DNA of 64,000 nucleotides, taken from NCBI RefSeq assembly GCF_002900965.1, contig NZ_PJOM01000002.1, positions 868,001 to 932,000 on the forward strand, given 5' to 3'. Within the stretch, counting starts at the first letter, position 1; each line of letters opens with the position of its first letter. The notes under the pieces are model-generated. The model saw only the letters and a list, made by a program, of their open reading frames with translations, had not been told where the DNA came from and did no database searches. A program made the position numbers and the translations under genes. Shown here piece by piece: positions 49,008 to 57,266 of the stretch. The DNA comes from Pseudotabrizicola formosa (GTDB taxonomy: Bacteria; Pseudomonadota; Alphaproteobacteria; Rhodobacterales; Rhodobacteraceae).

Positions 49008-51569
49008 ATGGATCTGATTGTCTTCCTCGCCATCCTGTCTGGCCTGTTTCTGGCCATCGCCCTGTCCGAGCCGCTTGCGGCGCGGCTGCGGCTGCCTGTC
49101 ACCGTGATCCTCGCGGCCGTTGGCAGTGCCATCGGGGCGGCGGCGGCGTGGTTCTTCCGCACCGACATTACCGATGCGCTGAACCCGCTGGCGCTGGCGA
49201 TCCTGTCGCTGCCGATCTCTTCCGATCTGTTCATCTACATCTTCTTGCCGGTGCTGATCTTTCAGGTTTCGCTCACGCTGAACCTGCGGCGCCTGCTGGA
49301 TGACTGGGTGCCGGTGCTGGTGCTGGCGGTGGTGGCCGTAGTGGTGGCGACCTTCGTGATCGGCATGGCGCTGAAACCCTTTACCCCCCTGCCGCTGATT
49401 GCCTGTCTGCTGATCGGCGCGATTGTCTCGACCACCGATCCGTCGGCGGTGGTCAGCATCTTTCGCGCCACCCCTGCCCCGCAGCGTCTGGCCCGCATCG
49501 TCGAAGGCGAAAGCCTGCTGAATGACGCCGCCGCCATCGCCCTGACCTCGGTGTTTCTGGTCGCCGTCGCCGCGCGCGATACCGAGCCGAACATTGGCCT
49601 CGCCTTGCTGCAACTGCCCTGGCTGATCGTGGCCGGGGCCTTTGTCGGCTGGTTCGTGGGCAGGCTTGCGGTACAGGTGATGGGCTGGATGAACCCCTGG
49701 CCACTGGCGCAGGTGTCGATCAGCTTTGTCACGCCCTTTGCCACCTTCCTGCTTGCGGATCAGGTGGTTGGCGCTTCGGGCGTTGTGGCGGTGGTGGTCG
49801 CAGGCATGACGGTGAACTTTTCCGCCCCCGGCCGCATCTCGCCCCCTGCACTGGCGCAGTTGCGTGATGCCTGGTCGCTGATCGCCTATTGGGCTGGCGG
49901 GCTGATCTTTGTGCTGGCCGCCCTTCTGGTGCCGCGCGTGCTGGAGGGGTTGCGGCCCACAGATCTTGGCCTGATCCTTGTTGCGGTGATCGCAGCCTTT
50001 GTGGCCCGGGCCATCGTGCTTTATGGCATCCTGCCGCTGCTGACCTCTGCCGGGCTGTCGCCACAGGTAGACCCGCCCTACCGCATCGCCATTCTGTGGG
50101 GGGGGCTGCGCGGCGCGGTCACGCTGGCCCTGGCGCTTGCCGTTACCGAAAACCCCGGCATCTTTGTCGAAACCAAGCGGCAGGTGGGCATCGTCGCCAC
50201 CGGCTTTGTGCTCTTTACCCTGCTGGTGCAGGGCACCACGCTGCGGTGGGTGATCGGCAAGCTGGGGCTTGACCGGCTGTCGCCGCTGGACCGCGCGCTG
50301 TCGGATCAGGTGGTGGCGGTCTCCTTGCAGGAGGTGCGCGAAACCGTGGCCGAAACCGCGCGCGAGATGGACCTGACCCCTGCCATTGTCCGCGATGAGG
50401 CGGTCCGCTTTGGGGAAAGGCTCAACACGGCGGTTGAACGCGCCGATGAGGCGCGCGACATTCTGGAAAAAGACCGGGTGACGCTGGGCCTGCTGGCGCT
50501 TGCCGGCCATGAACGCGATCTGATCCTGGAGGCGTTTCAGGAAAACCTGATGTCGGCGCGGCTGGCCGACCGGATGCTGGCCGATGCCGACCGTCTGATC
50601 GAAGCCACGCTGACCCAAGGCCGCGCCGGCTATCGCGCGCAGGCGCGCCGGGCGCTGACGGCGGGGCGCACCTTGCGCACGGCGGAATGGCTGCACAACC
50701 GGTTCCGCATCAAGCTGCCGCTGGCCCGGATGACCGAAGACCGGTTCGAGGCTTTGGTGGCGCATCGGCAGATGCTACGCCAACTGACCGGCTTTATCGA
50801 AACCCGCATTTTGCGCATCCATTCGCGCCGGGTGGCGGGGCTGCTGCACGACCTGATCAAGCGCCGGATCGAGGACACCAACCGCGAGATGGAGGGGTTG
50901 CGGACCCAATTCCCCGGCTATGCCGAAGAGCTGGAACGCCGATTGATCCGGCGTCTGGTCTTGCAGCGCGAAGAGGCGGAATATGACCAGATGACCGCCG
51001 ATGGTCTGATCGGTCCGGAACTGCGCCTGTCCTTGCGCAGCCAGACCGCAGCCGAACGCGATGCCCTTGCGCTGCGCCCCCGGCTGGACCTGCGCCTGCA
51101 ACGCACCGATATCGTGCGCAGCTTTCCCCTGTTTTCCGATCTGGATCCTGCATCACTGGCGCAACTGGCCAAGCATATGAAGACGGTCTATGCCAAACCC
51201 GGCGACATCCTGATGCGCAAGGATGACAAGCCCGACAGGGTCTGGTTCATTGCCTCCGGCGCGGTCGAGGCGGAACAGGCCGGCAGCCGCTTTCTTCTGG
51301 GCCGGGGTGAAATGTTTGGCCAGCTGTCGCTGTTGCTGCGCCGGTCGCGCCGGGCGCGGGTGACCGCGATCAGCCATACCACCCTGCTGTCGCTCGAGGA
51401 ATCACGCTTTCTGGATCTGCTGCGCCGTGCGCCGCAGCTGTGCACCGCGGTGCAGACCAGCGCCGAGAAGCGCGGCGTGGCGCTGGATGCCAGCCAGCTG
51501 CCGCAGGCGGGGACTGTCGCCCTGAGCCGAACCGGTTGGTTGCGCAGGGTGACCAGCCTGGCCAGATAG
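49008..51569 (+). CDS. CPA1-type cation/proton antiporter with cyclic-nucleotide-binding domain
   Basis: Membrane protein of 853 residues. Residues 1 to about 430 form a Na+/H+ exchanger with about 12 helices; TTDPSAVVS and the transport residues in EGESLLNDAAAIAL (N172, D173) are seen. A long charged, helical cytoplasmic part follows, and at about 705-830 a cNMP-binding fold (FPLFSDLDPASLAQLAKHM, PGDILMRKDDKPDRVWFIASGAVE, GRGEMFGQLSLLLRRSRRARVTA). This order is like that of nucleotide-gated exchangers. The phosphate cassette is imperfect (GEMFGQLSLLLRRSRRA), so ligand binding is uncertain. It is transcribed alone. Confidence 0.87.
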   Translation: MDLIVFLAILSGLFLAIALSEPLAARLRLPVTVILAAVGSAIGAAAAWFFRTDITDALNPLALAILSLPISSDLFIYIFLPVLIFQVSLTLNLRRLLDDWVPVLVLAVVAVVVATFVIGMALKPFTPLPLIACLLIGAIVSTTDPSAVVSIFRATPAPQRLARIVEGESLLNDAAAIALTSVFLVAVAARDTEPNIGLALLQLPWLIVAGAFVGWFVGRLAVQVMGWMNPWPLAQVSISFVTPFATFLLADQVVGASGVVAVVVAGMTVNFSAPGRISPPALAQLRDAWSLIAYWAGGLIFVLAALLVPRVLEGLRPTDLGLILVAVIAAFVARAIVLYGILPLLTSAGLSPQVDPPYRIAILWGGLRGAVTLALALAVTENPGIFVETKRQVGIVATGFVLFTLLVQGTTLRWVIGKLGLDRLSPLDRALSDQVVAVSLQEVRETVAETAREMDLTPAIVRDEAVRFGERLNTAVERADEARDILEKDRVTLGLLALAGHERDLILEAFQENLMSARLADRMLADADRLIEATLTQGRAGYRAQARRALTAGRTLRTAEWLHNRFRIKLPLARMTEDRFEALVAHRQMLRQLTGFIETRILRIHSRRVAGLLHDLIKRRIEDTNREMEGLRTQFPGYAEELERRLIRRLVLQREEAEYDQMTADGLIGPELRLSLRSQTAAERDALALRPRLDLRLQRTDIVRSFPLFSDLDPASLAQLAKHMKTVYAKPGDILMRKDDKPDRVWFIASGAVEAEQAGSRFLLGRGEMFGQLSLLLRRSRRARVTAISHTTLLSLEESRFLDLLRRAPQLCTAVQTSAEKRGVALDASQLPQAGTVALSRTGWLRRVTSLAR

Positions 51570-51582
51570 GCCCGCGGGCAGA

Positions 51583-52083
51583 TCAGATCCGGGTGCCGAA
51601 GCGGTTGCGCAGGGCGGCATCTACCGGCGGGGTCACGAATTTCGACACATCACCCCCCAGCCGCGCGATTTCCTTGACCAGTTTGGACGCAATCGCCTGC
51701 CGCCGCGCATCGGCCATCAGGAACACCGTTTCAATGCTGGAATCCAGCGCACGGTTCATGCCGACCATCTGGAATTCATATTCAAAATCCGCAACCGCCC
51801 GCAGACCACGGACGATGACAGAGGCCCCCACATCGCGGGCGCAGTCGATCAGCAGGTTTTCAAAGGGATGCACGATGATCTCGCCCCCGGTACGGGCTGT
51901 GATGGCAGAACATTCCGCCTGCACCATGCGCACCCGGTCTTCCAGGCTGAACATCGGGCCCTTGTCACGGTTGATCGCCACCCCGATCACCAGACGGTCC
52001 ACCAGCGCCATGGCCCGCTGGATGATATCGACATGACCCAGGGTGATCGGATCAAAGGTGCCGGGATAGAGGCCGATGCGCAT
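51583..52083 (-). CDS. coaD: Phosphopantetheine adenylyltransferase
   Basis: Enzyme of 166 residues for the penultimate step of coenzyme A synthesis. The nucleotidyl motif GLYPGTFDPITLGHVDII, VIVRGLRAVADFEYEFQM and FLMADARRQAIASKLVKEIARLGGDVS are diagnostic. It converges on the antiporter gene with 13 bases between the stops. No operon partner is adjacent. Confidence 0.95.
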   Translation of the reverse strand: MRIGLYPGTFDPITLGHVDIIQRAMALVDRLVIGVAINRDKGPMFSLEDRVRMVQAECSAITARTGGEIIVHPFENLLIDCARDVGASVIVRGLRAVADFEYEFQMVGMNRALDSSIETVFLMADARRQAIASKLVKEIARLGGDVSKFVTPPVDAALRNRFGTRI

Positions 52084-52170
52084 AGGGTCTTCTTCCGCCG
52101 TTTAAACTGATGAAACGCAACAATATCGGGCAGAAGATTGCAAGCGCGAAAGAGCCGGCACGACCCTGCG

Positions 52171-52605
52171 TCAGAACCCTTTGATCATCCCCTCCAGCGC
52201 GTCCTTTTCAGCCGCAAGCTCCATCAGCCGCGCCTTGACCACATCGCCGATCGAAATCAGCCCGACCATCTGATCGCCATCCTGCACCGGCATGTGGCGG
52301 AACCGGCCTGCCGTCATCCGCTCCAGCACCGAATCCGCGCTTTCCGCCGCTTTGCAGCACTGCACCACCTTGGTCATGATCGTTTCCACCGGCTGGGTCA
52401 GGCTGGCCGCCCCGTTCTGCGCCACTTCCTTGACGATGTCGCGCTCTGACACGATGCCCAGAATGGTGTTGCCATCCTGTGTCACCACCACGGTGCCGAT
52501 CTTGCGCGCCGCCAGAATTTCAGCCACATGGCGCAGATCAGCCTCTGGCGGCACAGTGGTGACGTCGCTGCTGGCTTTCAGTTTCAGAATTTGCTGAACG
52601 ATCAT
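52171..52605 (-). CDS. Protein with two CBS domains
   Basis: Cytoplasmic protein of 144 residues made of a tandem CBS pair: first DLRHVAEILAARKIGTVVVTQDGNTILGIVSERDIVKEV, second ADSVLERMTAGRFRHMPVQDGDQMVGLISIGDVVKARL. CBS pairs bind adenosyl nucleotides and act as energy sensors. No enzyme or transporter domain is attached, so its partner is unknown. Confidence 0.9.
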   Translation of the reverse strand: MIVQQILKLKASSDVTTVPPEADLRHVAEILAARKIGTVVVTQDGNTILGIVSERDIVKEVAQNGAASLTQPVETIMTKVVQCCKAAESADSVLERMTAGRFRHMPVQDGDQMVGLISIGDVVKARLMELAAEKDALEGMIKGF

Positions 52606-52656
52606 GGCATCCTCCCTTGACGCGTCCTCAAAGCGTCCGCCGACTGTGACACTCTG

Positions 52657-53574
52657 TCAAGCATCCTGTGCGGCGACAGCTGGGCTCTGCGCCTCAAGCC
52701 GTTGAACTTCGCGGCGAATGCCCTGTGCCAACCGGTCTGCGAACCGGGCCAGCCGGGCAGAATGGGCATCCCCCTCATGCCGGATCAGCCAGAAGGCGCG
52801 GGTCAGCGACAGCTCTGCCGGCAGCACCTTTACCAGTTCCGGCGCAAAGGGCAGTGCAAAGTCATGCGCCACCCCCACGCCCGCGCCCGCGCGCAGCAGG
52901 TTCAACTGCACCGATACCGAATTCGACGCCATCGCCGGGGCCGTTGCGCCAAGGCTGGTCAGATAATCCAACTCCTTGTCAAAGATCATGTCGGCGATAT
53001 AGCCCACCACCCGATGCCCTGCCAGATCGGCCAGGGTCCGCAGCGGCGGGGCGGCGGCCAGATACTCGGGATGCGCCGCCAGATGCAGCCGGTAATCGGT
53101 CAGCTTCTGTACCGTCAACCGTCCCGCCTGTGGTCGGCTGACCCCGATGGCCAGATCCGCCTCGCGTCGTGACAGGTTGAACACCCGCGGCAGGGCCACG
53201 ATCTGCACCTCCAGCCCCGGATTTTCGTCACAGATCGCCCGGATCACCTGCGGCAGGATGTAATTTGCGCAGCCATCCGGTGCCCCCAGCCGGATCTGCC
53301 CTGACAGCCCTGCCCCCGCGCCGCCAGTGATCGCTTCCTCTGCCGCCATCAACGCGGCTTCGGCCGCTTCGGCATGCGGCACCAGACGTGCGCCTTCTTC
53401 GGTCAGCGCATAGCCCAGCGGGGATTTCAGGAACAGGCGCGCGCCTGCCCCCACCTCCAGCCGCGCCACCCGCCGCCCCACCGTGGCCGGGTCCAGCGCC
53501 AGCCGTTTGCCCGCGCCCGACAGGCTTTCCGCCCGCGCGACCGCAAGGAACACCCGCAGATCATCCCAGTCCAT
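52657..53574 (-). CDS. LysR-family regulator divergent from mmsA
   Basis: Regulator of 305 residues. The N-terminal helix-turn-helix MDWDDLRVFLAVARAESLSGAGKRLALDPATVGRRVARLE is of the LysR type, followed by a substrate-binding domain (IRLGAPDGCANYILPQV). The ATG at 53574 starts the family core; an open frame upstream overlaps the control region. It is 91 bases from mmsA in the opposite direction and is the natural candidate to control it. Confidence 0.9.
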   Translation of the reverse strand: MDWDDLRVFLAVARAESLSGAGKRLALDPATVGRRVARLEVGAGARLFLKSPLGYALTEEGARLVPHAEAAEAALMAAEEAITGGAGAGLSGQIRLGAPDGCANYILPQVIRAICDENPGLEVQIVALPRVFNLSRREADLAIGVSRPQAGRLTVQKLTDYRLHLAAHPEYLAAAPPLRTLADLAGHRVVGYIADMIFDKELDYLTSLGATAPAMASNSVSVQLNLLRAGAGVGVAHDFALPFAPELVKVLPAELSLTRAFWLIRHEGDAHSARLARFADRLAQGIRREVQRLEAQSPAVAAQDA

Positions 53575-53575
53575 A

Positions 53576-53589
53576 TTGCAATCCTGCAA
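53576..53589. promoter_or_regulatory. LysR-type binding-site candidate, lysR / mmsA
   Basis: TTGCA-ATCC-TGCAA, a perfect 5-bp inverted repeat with a T-N11-A core, overlaps the leader of the LysR gene. A related TTGTGCAA lies at 53625-53632 closer to mmsA. Autoregulation and mmsA control are inferred. Confidence 0.45.
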
Positions 53590-53665
53590 AACCTTTTTGA
53601 TATATTGCCGCTTTATCCTGCTTTTGTGCAAGGCTATCCTGCCGCCAAACCAAAGGGAGACCACG

Positions 53666-55165
53666 ATGAAAGAAATCGGTCACTGGATCAACGGCAAGCA
53701 CACCCCCGGCACCTCGGGCCGCTTTGCCGATGTCTTCAACCCCGCCACCGGCGAAGTGCAGGCCCGTGTGGCGCTTGCGACCAAGGCCGAGTTGGACAGC
53801 GCCACCGCTGATGCTGCAAAGGCGCAGGTCAAATGGGGTGCCACCAATCCGCAACGCCGCGCGCGGGTGATCATGAAGTTTGTCGAGCTTTTGCATCGCG
53901 ACATGGACAAGCTTGCCGAAGCACTGTCGTCTGAACACGGCAAGACCATTCCCGACGCCAAGGGCGATATCCAGCGCGGGCTGGAGGTGATGGAATTCTG
54001 CATCGGCGCGCCGCATCTGCTGAAAGGTGAATTCACCGACAGCGCCGGCCCCGGCATCGACATGTATTCCATGCGCCAGCCCATCGGTGTGGCCGCCGGA
54101 ATCACGCCCTTCAACTTCCCCGCCATGATCCCGATGTGGAAAATGGGCCCCGCGCTCGCCTGCGGCAACGCCTTCATCCTCAAACCATCGGAACGTGACC
54201 CGTCGGTGCCGATGATGCTGGCCGAGCTGATGCAAGAGGCCGGCCTGCCCGATGGCGTGTTGCAGGTGATCAACGGCGACAAGGACGCGGTGGATGCCAT
54301 TCTGGACAATCCGGAGATTGCGGGCGTGGGCTTTGTCGGATCGACCCCGATTGCGGAATACATCTATGGGCGCGGCTGTGCGAATGGCAAGCGGGTGCAG
54401 TGCTTTGGCGGTGCCAAGAACCACATGATCATCATGCCCGACGCCGATCTGGACCAGGCCGCCGATGCGCTGATCGGCGCAGGCTACGGCGCGGCCGGTG
54501 AGCGGTGCATGGCGATTTCGGTCGCGGTGCCGGTGGGCGATGAAACCGCTGACCGGCTGATCGAAAAGCTGATCCCCAAGATCGAAGCGCTGAAGGTTGG
54601 CCCCTATACCGCCGGCAATGATGTGGATTATGGCCCGGTGGTCACCGCCGCGGCCAAGGCCAATATCCTGAAGCTGGTGGAGTCCGGCATCGCGCAGGGC
54701 GCAAAACTGGTGGTCGATGGCCGCAACTTTAACCTGCAAGGCTATGAGGACGGCTTCTTCGTCGGCCCGCATCTGTTTGACCATGTGACCACCGACATGG
54801 ACATCTACCGCAAGGAGATTTTCGGCCCCGTCCTGTCCACCGTGCGGGCGAAAACCTATGAGGAAGCCATCGGCTATGCCATGGACCATGAATACGGCAA
54901 TGGCATCGCGCTTTACACCCGCGACGGCGACACGGCGCGCGACTTTGCGCACCGGATCAATGTGGGGATGATCGGCATCAACGTGCCGATCCCGGTGCCG
55001 CTGGCCTATCACACCTTTGGCGGCTGGAAGAAATCCTCCTTCGGCGATCTGAACCAGCACGGGCCGGATGCCTTCCGCTTTTACACGCGGACCAAGACCA
55101 TCACCTCGCGTTGGCCTTCGGGCATCAAGGAAGGGGCCAGCCTGAACTTCAAACAGATGGAGTGA
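53666..55165 (+). CDS. mmsA: Methylmalonate-semialdehyde dehydrogenase (CoA-acylating)
   Basis: Aldehyde dehydrogenase family enzyme of 499 residues making propionyl-CoA or acetyl-CoA in valine, inositol or beta-alanine breakdown. ITPFNFPAMIPMWKMGPALACGN and the catalytic Cys in GAAGERCMAISVAVPVG are MmsA-specific; WPSGIKEGASLNFKQM is a typical C-terminus. AAAGGGAGACCACG precedes the ATG at 53666. The longer open frame upstream is not protein-like. No other valine genes are near. Confidence 0.95.
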   Translation: MKEIGHWINGKHTPGTSGRFADVFNPATGEVQARVALATKAELDSATADAAKAQVKWGATNPQRRARVIMKFVELLHRDMDKLAEALSSEHGKTIPDAKGDIQRGLEVMEFCIGAPHLLKGEFTDSAGPGIDMYSMRQPIGVAAGITPFNFPAMIPMWKMGPALACGNAFILKPSERDPSVPMMLAELMQEAGLPDGVLQVINGDKDAVDAILDNPEIAGVGFVGSTPIAEYIYGRGCANGKRVQCFGGAKNHMIIMPDADLDQAADALIGAGYGAAGERCMAISVAVPVGDETADRLIEKLIPKIEALKVGPYTAGNDVDYGPVVTAAAKANILKLVESGIAQGAKLVVDGRNFNLQGYEDGFFVGPHLFDHVTTDMDIYRKEIFGPVLSTVRAKTYEEAIGYAMDHEYGNGIALYTRDGDTARDFAHRINVGMIGINVPIPVPLAYHTFGGWKKSSFGDLNQHGPDAFRFYTRTKTITSRWPSGIKEGASLNFKQME

Positions 55166-55169
55166 AGCA

Positions 55170-55199
55170 AAAAGGGGTGGTCGCAGGACCACCCCTTTT
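55170..55199. terminator. Bidirectional terminator, mmsA / VPLPA gene
   Basis: A 13-bp stem AAAAGGGGTGGTC / GACCACCCCTTTT with a GCAG loop, with T runs on either strand. It lies 4 bases after the mmsA stop and 35 bases from the stop of the convergent gene. Confidence 0.9.
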
Positions 55200-55234
55200 C
55201 CATTCCGTCATGCCCCGTGCCGGGGCGTTGCGGC

Positions 55235-55999
55235 TCAGGCGGCCTTGCGGCGACGCTTCAGCGCGGCCATGCCACCCATCGCGGTCAGCAGCAGCAACCC
55301 GCCGGCGGGCAGCGGCACTGCAGCTGGCGTTTCGATATGCGCGGCCGTCATGCCGGTGATCTTGAACGCGTCATGCTTGCCTGATGCGCCGATACCGAAG
55401 GACAGCACAGTCGGCAGATCGGAAAACGTCACCCTGCCCTCGACCACATCCGTCGTGGCATATTCGGTGCCAAGGAACAGGTCGAACATGTCGACAATGG
55501 TTTCGGACGGGGTTTCCAGAACGTAGGTGTAGTTCCAGCTTGTGCAATAGCCCCACTTGACGCTCTTGCAGGTGGTTTTTTCGATTTTGTACTTGGCCGG
55601 CACAAAGACACTGTCAAAATACGAGAAGGAAATCGAGGTGACCTGCATCGCCTTTTCAAAGACAAACATCGCCAGATCATTGGTATCGTTGCCGTCGATC
55701 CGATGATCCTTGTCCTTGCAGTTGTTGCTCTTGCCAGCCACATCGCCACAGACGCCAAGGCCTGCGCCTGCCCAGGTCCGCACCCTCGCATCACCGGCAG
55801 TCACCACATTGCTGTTGCTGTAGGTTCCGGCGCTTGCCGTGACCTTGACCGTCGGATCCTCAAGCGATGCGAAAGACAGGGTGTTTTGCCATCCGCTGGT
55901 CGAGTCCGTGAAATCAAACGTGTAGGTCGCAGCCTGCGCGGTGCCAGCAGCCATGCAGACGGTCACCGCCGCAGCGGCCACCCATTTTGTGTCAATCAT
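55235..55999 (-). CDS. VPLPA-CTERM secreted protein, 254 residues
   Basis: Exported protein: signal peptide (WVAAAAVTVCMAAGTAQA), then a beta-rich body (YTFDFTDSTSGWQNTLSFASLEDPTVKVTA) and the tail VPLPAGGLLLLTAMGGMAALKRRRK. Four Cys in the mature body (CGDVAGKSNNCKDKD, TTCKSVKWGYC) sit in two near pairs and may form disulfides. It has no recognised enzyme motif. It is separated from the next VPLPA gene by a terminator, and a GTTTC/GAAAC motif lies about 150 bases upstream. Confidence 0.78.
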   Translation of the reverse strand: MIDTKWVAAAAVTVCMAAGTAQAATYTFDFTDSTSGWQNTLSFASLEDPTVKVTASAGTYSNSNVVTAGDARVRTWAGAGLGVCGDVAGKSNNCKDKDHRIDGNDTNDLAMFVFEKAMQVTSISFSYFDSVFVPAKYKIEKTTCKSVKWGYCTSWNYTYVLETPSETIVDMFDLFLGTEYATTDVVEGRVTFSDLPTVLSFGIGASGKHDAFKITGMTAAHIETPAAVPLPAGGLLLLTAMGGMAALKRRRKAA

Positions 56000-56151
56000 T
56001 GTCAGCTCCGATACATTTCTGACTGGTTAAACGTTTCGTGACCCGACGATGCCCATTACCCCAGTCTGATCCGTGGGTCTTAAATGACATAAAGGTGATT
56101 CAAATGCTATGTTTGGCAGGTGTTTTGCGGCCCCTGGCGCGGCGACACAGT

Positions 56152-56169
56152 GTTTCTGAAACTGAAACG
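56152..56169. promoter_or_regulatory. GTTTC/GAAAC motif upstream of the 55999 gene
   Basis: GTTTCTGAAACTGAAACG matches the site at 43992-44009 in 16 of 18 positions, keeping the GTTTC-N-GAAAC palindrome and the second GAAAC. It lies 153 bases upstream of the start of the 254-residue VPLPA-CTERM gene, in the opposite orientation relative to transcription. Confidence 0.5.
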
Positions 56170-56236
56170 GCATGACAAGGCACCTGAATAGCAGCGGTCT
56201 CGGCACAGTCTCAGCACCGGGGCCAAGGCATAGGCG

Positions 56237-56269
56237 CAAAAAATAAGGCGGCCTTGAGAGGCCGCCCTT
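56237..56269 (-). terminator. Terminator after the 206-residue VPLPA gene
   Basis: Minus-strand stem GGGCGGCCT / AGGCCGCCT with a CTCA loop, followed by TATTTTTTG (complement of 56237-56245). It isolates this gene from the next one downstream. Confidence 0.8.
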
Positions 56270-56292
56270 GTCTTCATAAAATGTCTTGACCG

Positions 56293-56913
56293 TCAGCTGC
56301 GCTTGCGGCGGCGAAGCGCGGCAAGTCCACCGATCCCCGCCAGCATCAGCCATCCTGCCGCCGGCAGTGGCACCGCAGACACACCATCGCCGTACACGGC
56401 GACGGTCATATGCGACAGATCTGGTGAATTTGGGCTATTGCCCGCCTGAAAGCCGAGCGTTTTGAACGTGCCCGCAAGATCCATCGCGCTGCCAGGGCTG
56501 AGGTCGAACAGATAGACGGCATAGCCATTGGCTGCCTTGAGCGACAGGGCAAACACGGAATAGGACTTGGTCAGGTAATCAATGCTCCACGACCCGTTAT
56601 TTGTTTCGCTTGCACTGACGCTCGCGTCTTCATCCGACTTGCCGTAGATCGACCAGTCACCGATGAAACCGGCAAAGATGCCGCTGTTCAGGTTTGACAG
56701 CAGTGTTCCTTGGTTGCCGGTGTCGTTGCCGGCAAACACCCCTGCGCAATCAGATGCCGCGATCGAAGCTGGGGAAGAGTCGATCGACGTGATGATCACA
56801 TTGGTGGTGTCAAGCCCGGATGAGGTGCCGCAGGTTGCAGCGGATGCCACCGAGGCGGCAAAGGCCAGGGCCAACCCCACCCCTGCGCCCATGACGTAAG
56901 ATGTAACTCTCAA
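56293..56913 (-). CDS. VPLPA-CTERM secreted protein, 206 residues
   Basis: Exported protein: signal peptide (YVMGAGVGLALAFAASVASA), a Ser/Asn/Gly-rich body (SIDSSPASIAASDCAGVFAGNDTG, DASVSASETNNGSWSIDYLTK, FALSLKAANGYAVYLFDL) and the tail VPLPAAGWLMLAGIGGLAALRRRKR. Two Cys occur (ATCGTS, SDCAGV). The region around residues 120-150 resembles the lectin-like beta sandwich seen in many PEP-CTERM cargo proteins. Function is unknown. Confidence 0.8.
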   Translation of the reverse strand: MRVTSYVMGAGVGLALAFAASVASAATCGTSSGLDTTNVIITSIDSSPASIAASDCAGVFAGNDTGNQGTLLSNLNSGIFAGFIGDWSIYGKSDEDASVSASETNNGSWSIDYLTKSYSVFALSLKAANGYAVYLFDLSPGSAMDLAGTFKTLGFQAGNSPNSPDLSHMTVAVYGDGVSAVPLPAAGWLMLAGIGGLAALRRRKRS

Positions 56914-57266
56914 TTTCAGCCCTCCGTCTTATATGTTGATTGGCGTTCCAGTCACATTGCACCGGGCAGCCTGTGAAAATGGTCTCGTGCCTCAATTCTG
57001 CCTTGTTTGACGCCGCTTCCCTAAGCAAATCGCAAAAATACGCGCAGTTGCAAGCACGGGTTGAAAGGTCTGCGGGACCGGAAAAACAAATACACGCTAC
57101 GGTTACGAATTGTTTACATATTCGAAACCACACAGACGACGCTCAAAGCGAATCATCCCGGAACGCAGGCGCGGTTCAGCCCGCGGCGCTGCGCCAATTG
57201 CGATTGTTGCCCATCTGGAAAGGCCGGATTGGAGGCAAGCTGATCTGACCAGCAGCCGCCAAATGC
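56914..57266. other. Intergenic region upstream of the 56913 gene
   Basis: 353 bases with lower GC than the surroundings, especially 57000-57160. It should hold the promoter of the minus-strand VPLPA gene and the trailer of uvrA. I see no protein-like frame, RNA gene or clear uvrA terminator; three short plus-strand frames here lack start sites and family features. Confidence 0.5.
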
